From Myxococcales bacterium (lineage in GTDB: Bacteria > Myxococcota_A > Polyangia > Polyangiales > Ga0077539), in contig JAEUKI010000030.1 of NCBI GenBank assembly GCA_016793325.1, positions 1 to 64,000 on the forward strand: a stretch of 64,000 nt of DNA. The letters run 5' to 3'. Each line of letters begins with the position of its first letter. Position 1 is the stretch's first letter. The notes beneath the pieces are model-generated. The model made no database searches and was not told where the DNA came from. It saw only the letters and a program-made list of their open reading frames with translations. Positions 26,990-34,323 of the stretch are shown one piece after another. Made by a program: the position numbers and the translations under genes.

Positions 26990-27589
26990 TCAACCATCGG
27001 AGCTCGGTGGCGCGGCGACGTGCGCCTGGATGGCGCGGGCGACGACCGCGATCACCGCGTCGTCTGCGGGTAGATCTTCGTTGCCGACGACGTCGCGCAA
27101 GGTCGCGAGCCCGAGCAGTTCGGCCGCGATCGCCGCGGCGCGCGCCCGTGCGTTCGGGCCATCGAGCCACGCCGCGAGCGGCGTCACAAAGCGCTCGTCG
27201 ATGATCCGCCGAAAGCGCGCGATCGCGAACGGATGCGAGGCCGATCGCAGAAGCACGAGGATCGGGTCGTGCGCGTCGCGCGGTTTGTTGAGGGCATATC
27301 GAGCGAGCCTGAGCCCGAACTCCCGGCGCGGCCCCTCGAGCAGCGGCGACAGATCGAAGTCGTCGCCGACCGCCTGAGCGAACAGCTCCTCCTTCGAGCC
27401 GAAGTAGCGGTTCACGAGCGCGACGTTGACGCCCGCCTCTTCCGCGAGCTCGCGCACCCCGACGCCCATCCCGTCGCGGGTGAAGAGCTTGCGCGCTGCC
27501 TGGAGGATCGCGCTCCGCGTGGCGTCGGCGTTGCGTTCGCGCGGCGCGCTCGCGGGTCGAGCCCGTTTGTAAACAGTCGTTGACTTCAT
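26990..27589 (-). CDS. TetR/AcrR family transcriptional repressor
   Basis: This 199-residue DNA-binding regulator has a TetR helix-turn-helix at residues 24-72 (TRSAILQAARKLFTRDG, VRELAEEAGVNVALVNRYFGSKEELF). The C-terminal ligand domain is variable (about 85-195), with an 'LLRSASHPFAIARFRRIIDERFVTPL' stretch seen in many TetR_C branches. The N-terminus is basic and probably a flexible arm. It is divergent from the adjacent SDR gene with only 61 bases between starts, the usual layout of a repressor and its target. It probably represses both genes and is released by the SDR substrate. Confidence 0.9.
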   Translation of the reverse strand: MKSTTVYKRARPASAPRERNADATRSAILQAARKLFTRDGMGVGVRELAEEAGVNVALVNRYFGSKEELFAQAVGDDFDLSPLLEGPRREFGLRLARYALNKPRDAHDPILVLLRSASHPFAIARFRRIIDERFVTPLAAWLDGPNARARAAAIAAELLGLATLRDVVGNEDLPADDAVIAVVARAIQAHVAAPPSSDG

Positions 27590-27601
27590 AGCGAGCCGGA
27601 T

Positions 27602-27617
27602 GTAAACACGTGATTAC
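27602..27617. promoter_or_regulatory. Candidate TetR operator
   Basis: GTAAACACGTGATTAC is a palindrome with a perfect CACGTG core and GTAA/TTAC ends (one mismatched pair), placed between the divergent TetR and SDR genes. A second TGTAAACA half-like copy occurs at about 27567, inside the first codons of the tetR gene. The location suggests autoregulation and control of the SDR gene. The SDR start itself has a strong AAGGAGGAG ribosome site. Confidence 0.5.
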
Positions 27618-27650
27618 TTGAGTTCTTGATCAACCAAGGAGGAGTTTCCA

Positions 27651-28571
27651 ATGAATGAGAGCACATTGATCGTCACAGGGGGCTACGGCGGGGTCGGCGC
27701 GGCGTGCGTGGATGCGCTCGTGCGTCGCGGGCATCACGTCATTGTCGCCGGCCGGGATCTGGACAAAGCGCGCGACGTCGCCGCGCGTAGCGGAGGGCGC
27801 GCCCGCGCGATGGCGCTCGACCTCGGGTCGTTCTCGTCGATCCGTCGCTTCGCTTCCGAGATGCGCGAGAACGCAGGCCCGCCGCTGCGCGGGCTGGTCC
27901 TGAACGCCGGTGTGATGGCGCTCGAGTCGGTGCGGACGACCGAAGACGGGCTCGAGATGAACTTCGGCGTAAATCACGTCGGACACTTCCTGCTCACCAC
28001 GCTGCTGCTCGAAAGGCTCACAGAGCCGGCGCGCATCGTAGCGGTCTCGAGCAGCGGACACGATCCGAAGACGATGGCTGGGCGCTCGGGCCCGCCCGCG
28101 TGGCCAGGCGCCGAGGCGCTCGCGCGGGTCGAGTCTGGCGCGGCGGCGCGCATGGCGCCGCTGAGCCGCTACACGACCTCCAAGCTCTGCAACGTGCTCT
28201 TCGCCTACGAACTCTCGCGCCGAATGCGACGCGCAGGCAGGCAAATCACAGCCAACGCCTTCGACCCCGGCGTCGTGCTCGGCACAACGCTAGGGCGCGA
28301 GCTCGGTGTGATGAATCGCGTGTTGACCTCTCAAGCGTGGCTGCTGCGGCTGCTCGGGGCGCGGCTCGTCTCGCCGCGCGACGCTGGCGAAGACCTCGCG
28401 AAGCTTGCCTCGGACGCTGCGTTCGAGGGCGTGAGCGGCAAGTACTTCGAGGGGGCGCGAGAGACCCCGTCGTCGGACGCATCGTACGACGAGGCGCTCG
28501 CACGCGAACTCTGGGAGGTGAGTGAGCGCCTCGTGCGACCGCAGCAGCCTGCGTCGGTCGCGAACGCATAG
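27651..28571 (+). CDS. SDR family oxidoreductase (protochlorophyllide-reductase-like branch)
   Basis: This 306-residue short-chain dehydrogenase/reductase has VTGGYGGVGAACVDALVRRGH as the dinucleotide motif, LVLNAGVM in place of NNAG, an NHVGHFLLTTLLLERL helix, the catalytic Ser in VSSSGHD, and YTTSK as the YxxxK pair. The pattern (VLNAGVM, NHVGHF, SRYTTSKLCNVLF) is that of the retinol-dehydrogenase/protochlorophyllide-reductase-like subgroup. Substrate unknown. The divergent TetR gene suggests it responds to an exogenous ketone, aldehyde or lipid. ATG 27651 follows a textbook AAGGAGGAG. Confidence 0.9.
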   Translation: MNESTLIVTGGYGGVGAACVDALVRRGHHVIVAGRDLDKARDVAARSGGRARAMALDLGSFSSIRRFASEMRENAGPPLRGLVLNAGVMALESVRTTEDGLEMNFGVNHVGHFLLTTLLLERLTEPARIVAVSSSGHDPKTMAGRSGPPAWPGAEALARVESGAAARMAPLSRYTTSKLCNVLFAYELSRRMRRAGRQITANAFDPGVVLGTTLGRELGVMNRVLTSQAWLLRLLGARLVSPRDAGEDLAKLASDAAFEGVSGKYFEGARETPSSDASYDEALARELWEVSERLVRPQQPASVANA

Positions 28572-28817
28572 ACGACGAACGCTCCCACGCGCGAAAGCAA
28601 CACCGCGACCGTCGTCGTTGTCCCGATTCGCGGTGTCGACTTGGGCTGGGAGCGCAACGGTCTTTCCGCCATCGATCCGCTCGAGCAACTTCGATGATCG
28701 TCGATGGCGCGGCATCGCTCTCCGCAAAGCTCCTTTGCAACCGCGAGCGCGGACTGCCGCTCAGCCGCTCACGTCACGCGTACGCTTCGGCGAGTGTCGA
28801 GCTTCGCCGCTCGTGGA

Positions 28818-29423
28818 TCATGGGGATACAAACAGCGTGAATTTCAAGCCAGCTTGCAGCGTCCCGTAGATCGGGACGACTCGAGGCCCCGCGACCACAA
28901 AGAGACCGTCCGCCGCGAAGAACGGACCGATCATCAACTCGGATTCGGCGCGAATCATCAACGCAGCCGAGGCCGACAGCGTCGCGACGCCAGAGGGCGG
29001 GACGACCGTTCCCCACCCGGACACCGCTGCATACCCGACGCTTCCCGTGAGGACGGGCTCCCACGATGCGACACCTCGCAAGCGTCGGCCCCCGGGCAGA
29101 TGCGCCGCGGCGTAAGCGCCGAACCCGGCGTGCGCGAGCGGGGCGCAACCTAGCCTACATTCGGGGAGAAGAAAGCCGCTGGCAACAACGCTCGCGCCGA
29201 GCGAAAATCCCCGCGTGAGACGACGCCCAACATAGCCGCGCACAGAAAGCCTGGGGAGGTTGATTGGATACTGCGTCGTCGAACCGACTCCCAGCTCGGC
29301 GCTCATCGTCCACCGCGAGGTCCACGAAGCTCGGGGACGACGTCGTGCTTGCGCTCCAGCAGGAAGCGCGACCACGAGCGCGAGCAGCGCGCTGAATACG
29401 GCGAAGCGTGCGCGGCGGCTCAT
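28818..29423 (-). CDS. Putative outer-membrane beta-barrel protein
   Basis: The start is ATG 29423 (MSRRARFAVFSALLALVVALPAGAQA), a clear cleavable signal peptide; longer frames add unrelated repeat-derived sequence. The mature part of about 175 residues alternates polar and hydrophobic residues with many Gly and aromatic residues (SVRGYVGRRLTRGFSLGASVVAS, AGLKFTLFVSP at the end). This is the usual look of small porin-like or OmpA-like barrels, with the last residue pattern fitting a terminal beta strand. No exact family is recognised. Its upstream region contains pieces of the dispersed repeat family, so its promoter may be affected by them. Confidence 0.6.
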   Translation of the reverse strand: MSRRARFAVFSALLALVVALPAGAQARRRPRASWTSRWTMSAELGVGSTTQYPINLPRLSVRGYVGRRLTRGFSLGASVVASGFLLPECRLGCAPLAHAGFGAYAAAHLPGGRRLRGVASWEPVLTGSVGYAAVSGWGTVVPPSGVATLSASAALMIRAESELMIGPFFAADGLFVVAGPRVVPIYGTLQAGLKFTLFVSP

Positions 29424-29588
29424 CGTTGCAGAGCATACCACTGCGAACCGATCCAACACGGGCACCTCGATCGTTGGGTGGCTCGCGTTTCGGGTGTCGC
29501 CGATCGCAAAGATCTGCGCACGGCCGGGAGACGAGCGCTCATCGTTGCCCAAGTGTGGCGAGCGAATTGACTCAGTGCCGCGAGGCGC

Positions 29589-30254
29589 GGCCCCCACCCG
29601 CGCTGCCGCGCGCCCGCCCCCACGGAGTGAGGGCGGGGCTTTGCAATGTGAAAATGCTGCGATTGAAATGGCAGGTTGATTGTATGGGCCACTACCATGC
29701 AAGGGCCGCTTGTCGCTCGATTGCGGTGGATGTTCGACAGCGAGCGTGACCGCGCAAATCACGGCACACACAATCAACCTGTGGCTGCAATGACTGCAAT
29801 TGCTCAATGCCAAGCCCCGCCCTCACTACGTCTCAGGATTGACCTCATCTCGAATTCGGCAGGCGCCGCAGAAAGTCCAGTCCAATTCCAATGGAGCACA
29901 CAGCCGGGAGACGAGCGCCCGGCCTTTGCGCTCCGCGGAGCGGGCTCGGCGTCCGCCGGGCCTACCCGGGCACCACGATTCAACGCGATCCACCAAGCGA
30001 TCTGCTGGAAACTTGCGACGCCTCGCCGCGATCGATCGCTGGGTGGCTCGAGTCTCGGGCGAGACGATCGCGAAGGCCAGGCGAACGCCCTGGCCGCTTC
30101 GCGACCCCGTCGCGCAAAGCCCGGGGGCTCGTCTCCCGGGCGTGTGCTCGATCGGAAATAGACTGGACTGTCTGCGGCGCCCGCCGACTTCGAGATGAGG
30201 TCAATCCTGAGTCACTCCGTGGGGGCGGGGCGCGCGGCAGCGCGGGTGGGGGCT
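29589..30254. mobile_element. 666-bp MITE-like element with nested inverted repeats
   Basis: The ends are inverted repeats of about 43 bases (29589-29631 and 30212-30254) with the core GCTGCCGCGCGCC flanked by CCCCCACCC and GCCCCCACGGAGTGA. Inside are two further imperfect inverted repeats. One is about 29626-29683 against 29766-29832 (shared CAGGTTGATTGT and GAGGGCGGGGCT). The other is about 29832-29930 against 30112-30211, with roughly 100-base arms. No transposase or other coding sequence is seen, so this is a non-autonomous element or element cluster. It fills most of the 1.2-kb space between the outer-membrane-protein gene and the H-NOX gene. A related element lies at 52834. Confidence 0.6.
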
Positions 30255-30313
30255 GCACATCGCATCCACAATGCGAGAAATTGAGATCTGTCCCGTTGTC
30301 AGCGCGACGTGCA

Positions 30314-30344
30314 GGCGGGGCGCGCGGCAGCGCGGGTGGGGGCT
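30314..30344. repeat. Solo terminus of the MITE-like family
   Basis: GGCGGGGCGCGCGGCAGCGC and the following GGGTGGGGGCT are identical to the right end of the 666-bp element 90 bases upstream. It appears to be a duplicated or orphan terminus. Confidence 0.6.
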
Positions 30345-30532
30345 GCCCTTCGCTGCCAACCGCCCAATTGCCTGCGCTCATACTCGCGGAACGTGGGTCG
30401 CGATGAGGTTTCGTCTCTGAGTGAGCGAAGAGAGCGCTTTGTGCGGAGTTCTTCCGTCGGCGCGGCGCGATCGTCTCGCGACCGCTGCGTGCGTCGGCCG
30501 AGGACACGGGCTTCGCGGCGGGACATCTGCAA

Positions 30533-30545
30533 ACCGTAATACGGT
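30533..30545. promoter_or_regulatory. Palindrome upstream of the H-NOX gene
   Basis: ACCGTA-A-TACGGT is a perfect 6-1-6 palindrome about 95 bases before the preferred H-NOX start, and it directly abuts the alternative ATG at 30546. It may be an operator or part of a -10 region (TAATAC, TATGAC). No regulator gene is adjacent. Confidence 0.35.
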
Positions 30546-30638
30546 ATGACGTCGCCTCGCGTCGACGCGACGTCACGGACACCTACCCGCAAACCGAAGC
30601 GCCCGAAGCACAACGCGCAGCGCTTCTACGAGAGTGCA

Positions 30639-31166
30639 ATGAAGGGAACGATCATCAAATGTCTGGCCGAGATGGTCGTGGAAAAGCACGGCGGGGAGGC
30701 GACTTGGCAACAGATCATGGACGTGGCCGCAGTGCCGAAGCACACGCTCATCCTCGCGACGAGCGACATCGACGACGCGCAAGCGGGGCGACTCTTCACC
30801 GCAACAACGAAGGTGCTCCGGCTGAGCTGGGAGCAGGTCGCCGACGCGTTTGGTGAGCATTGGTGCTGCGCGTACGGGCCGCGCGTGTACGGAAGGACGT
30901 TCGATCGCTTCGCGTCGGCGCGCGAGATGATCCTCGGGCTCGATCAAGTGCACGTCGACGTCACGCGCTCGCTCACCAACGCCACGCCGCCTCGCTTTTC
31001 GTACGCGTGGAAGGACGCCGACACGCTCGAGGTCACGTACGCCTCGCGCCGCGGGCTCATCGACTTGTACGTCGGTCTCGCGCGCGGCGTGGGGCTTCGA
31101 TACAAAGAGCCCCTTCACGTGCGAAAGCTCAGCGAGACGTTGGTCGAGATCCACTTCGGGGCGTAG
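30639..31166 (+). CDS. Stand-alone H-NOX haem nitric-oxide/oxygen sensor
   Basis: From ATG 30639 the 175 residues align along the whole H-NOX (HNOB) fold: MKGTIIKCLAEMVVEKHG at the start, then proximal haem ligand His105 in LDQVHVDVT, the Pro117 kink in NATPPRF, and the haem-propionate motif Y134-x-S136-x-R138 in YASRR. The distal-pocket Tyr that confers O2 binding in thermophilic H-NOX is replaced by Leu143, so NO rather than O2 is the predicted ligand. An in-frame ATG at 30546 would add 31 basic residues but has no ribosome site. There is no fused or neighbouring histidine kinase, cyclase or MCP gene, so the output partner is unknown. Confidence 0.88.
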   Translation: MKGTIIKCLAEMVVEKHGGEATWQQIMDVAAVPKHTLILATSDIDDAQAGRLFTATTKVLRLSWEQVADAFGEHWCCAYGPRVYGRTFDRFASAREMILGLDQVHVDVTRSLTNATPPRFSYAWKDADTLEVTYASRRGLIDLYVGLARGVGLRYKEPLHVRKLSETLVEIHFGA

Positions 31167-31382
31167 GGCGGCTCCGCGCTCGGTTGTCGAGACGGAGAGT
31201 TCGCCAAAAATACTCATCGAATCTTCGGTTTGCTCAGGACTCGGGATCGATCCGCGACACGACTCACGACCCATGTACGAGCGCTCTTCGTCACTTGCAG
31301 CGAGTCTTCAATCGCTCCAAACGCTTACAGATCGAACGATTTCGGGCACTGGTTTGCCTGCTTCCACCCGTGGCCACCCCGG

Positions 31383-31538
31383 GATCGAGCACTTTTGTGC
31401 TCGATCCCACCCCCCTCGTGACCACTTTCGAGCACTTTTGTGCTCGATTGCACCCCTCCCGTGACCGCTTTCGAGCACTTTTGTGCTCGATCCCACCCCC
31501 TGTACCCCATGATCCGAGCACTTTTGTGCTCGTTCCTC
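31383..31538. repeat. Four-unit, 43-bp-period array of identical hairpins
   Basis: The 16-mer GAGCACTTTTGTGCTC occurs at 31387, 31430, 31473 and 31516, exactly 43 bases apart. Each makes a hairpin with a TTTT loop, extended by flanking CG pairs. The intervals are C-rich (for example CCCACCCCCCTCGTGACC) and diverge more than the hairpins. The array lies between the 3' ends of the converging H-NOX and HerA-like genes, and unit 4 runs into the HerA stop codon. It may act as tandem terminators, a protein-binding array or a structured RNA. Confidence 0.8.
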
Positions 31539-32942
31539 TCACCCGACCCGCTTTCGCGCCCGCAGATCCGCGCTGGTCATCGGCCCTCTCAGCCAGCTCA
31601 GCGTGTCCCGCGTCCTCGCGAGCACCGGCCCGCCCGATTCGTGCGCGTTGCGCCACACGAACCACCGCGGCCCGAGGTCCTTCACGGTGTCCGCGAGGCT
31701 CGGGTCGTCGTCCTCGGCCCGCTTGCTGCGGGACGCCTTCGTGCCCGTGAGCCCTTCGATCACCCGCGCCCGGTCGGCGTCGGTCTGCAGTCTCCCGATG
31801 GCCCACAGTCCCGCGTTGGACAGCGTCCGATAGTCGAGGTCCATCGGGTTCTGCGTCGCCAGAACGATCCCCACTCCGAACGCGCGCCCTTGCTTCATCA
31901 GCGACACGATGGGCCGTCGCGTCGGCGGACTCGCCGGGTGCGGAGGAACCAACCCGTACACCTCGTCCATCACCACGAGCGCGCGAAGCTGGTTCGTTCC
32001 CGCGAGGGTGCGCGTCCACGAGAGCACTTCTTCGAGAACGATCCCCAACACGTGCATGCGCGCTTCGTCATCCAAGTGCGCCACGCTCACGACCACCGCA
32101 GGAACGCGCCCGTCCCTCCGCCGCTCCATCCACCGCGCGACGTCCATCGCGCGCCCCGAACGCCACGCCGAGAACGTCGGACTCGCCAACAACGCGTTCA
32201 GCGCTGCGGCCAACGACGCTCGCTCGTTGGCCGTCACGAACTCGTCCAAGGGCAGCGCGCCAACGGTCTCGATCGGCGGCTCGCGAAGGTCTCCGATGAG
32301 CACGTCGAGCGAGGCGCCTTCACCGCGCTTCAACCGCTGCTCTGCGAGCAACGAGAGCAACACGTGCTCGCGCGACCGCGCGGGGTCGTCGTCGCGCCCC
32401 ATCACGCGCAGCACGAGCGAGACCGCCGCGCTCAGCGCGTTGCGCGCTTCGGTGAGCGCGGTGTTCCATCGATCGCTCGGCTGCTCGAGAGAGGACAAGA
32501 GATGCAGAGACTCTCCAGCGTCCGAACCGGGCGTGAAGATCGTCAGCGCCACGCGCTGGTGAAACTCGTTGGCGCGCGCATGCGAGAGATCCCACAGCGC
32601 AAACGAGCGCTCTCTCGCTTCGTGAAGGGACGCCGCGGCGGTCGCACCGTCACCCGCGGTTGGCGACTCGCTGTCGAGATACGGCTCGTATGCCTCGGGC
32701 CCGACCGCGTGACACGCGAGCCCGAGGTTCGCGAGGTCTCCCTTCACGTCCAGCACGATCACAGGAACGCCCGCGCCCAGCGCCTCCTCGACCATCACCA
32801 ACAACAAGCCAGTCTTGCCCGAGCCCGTCATTCCGAACACGACGGAGTGCGTAAGCAAGTGCTTCGGAGCGATGCGCAGACGCGAGCTCGCGGGCGTTCC
32901 ATCGAGCGCGCAGTGGCCGCCGATGTAGAGAGACGGTGCCAC
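31539..32942 (-). CDS. HerA/VirB4-like P-loop ATPase
   Basis: This 467-residue protein starts at GTG 32942. Walker A is GMTGSGKT at residues 37-44 after RIAPKHLLTHSVVFG; VIVLDVKGDLANLG follows as in DUF853/HerA-type ATPases. Walker B is LRALVVMDEVYGLVPP, and the sensor/arginine region is GVGIVLATQNPMDLDYRTLSNAGLWAIGRL. The family forms hexameric rings that pump DNA or assist nucleases. No NurA nuclease is beside it. It starts 12 bases after the stop of the upstream unknown gene, so the two form an operon transcribed away from the defence operon. A defence role is possible but unproven. Confidence 0.82.
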   Translation of the reverse strand: MAPSLYIGGHCALDGTPASSRLRIAPKHLLTHSVVFGMTGSGKTGLLLVMVEEALGAGVPVIVLDVKGDLANLGLACHAVGPEAYEPYLDSESPTAGDGATAAASLHEARERSFALWDLSHARANEFHQRVALTIFTPGSDAGESLHLLSSLEQPSDRWNTALTEARNALSAAVSLVLRVMGRDDDPARSREHVLLSLLAEQRLKRGEGASLDVLIGDLREPPIETVGALPLDEFVTANERASLAAALNALLASPTFSAWRSGRAMDVARWMERRRDGRVPAVVVSVAHLDDEARMHVLGIVLEEVLSWTRTLAGTNQLRALVVMDEVYGLVPPHPASPPTRRPIVSLMKQGRAFGVGIVLATQNPMDLDYRTLSNAGLWAIGRLQTDADRARVIEGLTGTKASRSKRAEDDDPSLADTVKDLGPRWFVWRNAHESGGPVLARTRDTLSWLRGPMTSADLRARKRVG

Positions 32943-32954
32943 GCTCGTCGGCGC

Positions 32955-33875
32955 TCAGCGCTTGAAGGGCGCGTCGGGCAGCGGAGGCTTGGTGGGATCC
33001 ACGGGCGCAGGAGCCGGCGTCGCGCCGCCTCCCTTGGCCTTCTCCAGCTCTTCGCGCTTGTCCTCGGGGAGATCGGGCTCGCCCTTGTCCGCCCCGCGCG
33101 ACGCTGCGCTCGCTCCAGAGAACCCCGGAACGATCTTCGCCGCGTCCTTCTGCTCACGGCGCACCCACTCCATGGCCAAACGAATATCTCGCCACGCGTT
33201 CGCGAGAAGCGTCACCGCGCGCCGACGGCGGTCCTCGACGTCCGTGGCTTTCTCTGGCTCGTCGAGCTCCGCGCCCCACTTCCCGAGCGCGATCCCTTGC
33301 GCGTTGGCGCTGGCGATCTGCTCCGTCGTCAACGGCGACTTCCCAGCGATCTTCTCCGCGTGCTTGGTGAACAGCGCGCTGAACCGGATGAGCGCGTCGC
33401 TCACGCCGTTGTAGCTGCGCGGCAGCTTCTCGATGTCGCGAACCACCGCAGCATCCGCGCTATCGAACACCCCGAACGTGACGAACGTATTCGCCTGCGA
33501 CGCAAACAACTCTCGAAAGCGCACGCCCTCCGCAAACGCCGTCTTCGCCGCCTCTGGAACGGTCTTCGGCGCGTTGTCTTCGATCGCCGCGAGGTACTTC
33601 GACGCGACGGCGTACTCCTCGAGCAAGTCGATGTGATCGAAGTCGAATCGCTTGAACTCCGCCTCGATCGCCGCGCGATACTTCACGATGTCGTCGCGCC
33701 GCGCGAGCACGAGATCCGCCCCAGAAGAGACATCGAAGTTCCCCGGGTGAAGATAACGAGCGTCGAGCGCCATCAGCTTCGGCTCGAGCTTCTTCACCGT
33801 CGCAATGGGGTCGAGCGACGAGCGCCCGGATGAGTGAGACGACGACGGAGATGCGTTGCTCTCGTTGTTTGCCAC
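32955..33875 (-). CDS. Unknown protein paired with the HerA-like ATPase
   Basis: GTG 33875 is chosen because GGGAGG lies 6 bases upstream, giving 306 residues. The N-terminal 20 residues are Ser-rich. The main body (about 25-250) is predicted all-helical with many charged residues (LVLARRDDIVKYRAAIEAEFKRFDFDHIDLLEEYAVASKYLAAIED), and the tail is a Pro/Ala/Lys linker (PAPAPVDPTKPPLPDAP). No signal peptide, membrane segment or catalytic motif is visible, and no family is recognised. The tight 12-base spacing to the HerA-like gene suggests the two products act together. Confidence 0.7.
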   Translation of the reverse strand: MANNESNASPSSSHSSGRSSLDPIATVKKLEPKLMALDARYLHPGNFDVSSGADLVLARRDDIVKYRAAIEAEFKRFDFDHIDLLEEYAVASKYLAAIEDNAPKTVPEAAKTAFAEGVRFRELFASQANTFVTFGVFDSADAAVVRDIEKLPRSYNGVSDALIRFSALFTKHAEKIAGKSPLTTEQIASANAQGIALGKWGAELDEPEKATDVEDRRRRAVTLLANAWRDIRLAMEWVRREQKDAAKIVPGFSGASAASRGADKGEPDLPEDKREELEKAKGGGATPAPAPVDPTKPPLPDAPFKR

Positions 33876-34323
33876 CACAAACCTCCCACAAGTGAGCGCG
33901 CCACCCTCGGCGCAAATTGAGGTCACAGCGTGGCACGGGAGACGACGGGGTGTCTAGGGGGTGGGAGGGGGATTTTAAAACCCGACCGGCGAGTCCAACG
34001 CCCACAGCGATGAGCTCCGCATGGAGCGGGCGAACGCACACTCACCGACGAGGACGACATCCAACCCACCGTTGAACGGGGCGCGATGATGCTCCCACGC
34101 GAACGAAAGTGCGTGTGGGCCTCGCCCGCCAACCCCATCCATCACGCACCGGTCTTCCAGCCAACACCCAGTCCGCGGTAGCGTTTCCGGGGCAGACGTA
34201 TGCCCGTGAAACAGCTTGCGCAGACAGAGCCGTGGTCCTCGGTCGACGGGGTTGAAAACGGGCTCCACGCTGCCGGCGCAGAACGCGCCGCAAAGACCAA
34301 CTAGAAGACCAAGAGGGGCACTC
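33876..34323. other. 448-base divergent intergenic region before the defence operon
   Basis: No convincing gene was found. Short frames exist on both strands but lack codon bias and ribosome sites. A TTTTAAAA stretch at about 33973 stands out in the GC-rich context. The right end contains GAGGGG just before GTG 34324, the presumed ribosome site of the operon. The region must hold the promoters for both the operon and the HerA-associated pair, but no clear -35/-10 pair was recognised. Confidence 0.4.

Noticed and set aside
31383..31538. CRISPR array
   Set aside because: Repeats are only 16-18 bases, the intervals are similar to each other and C-rich, and no cas genes are present; read as a tandem hairpin array.
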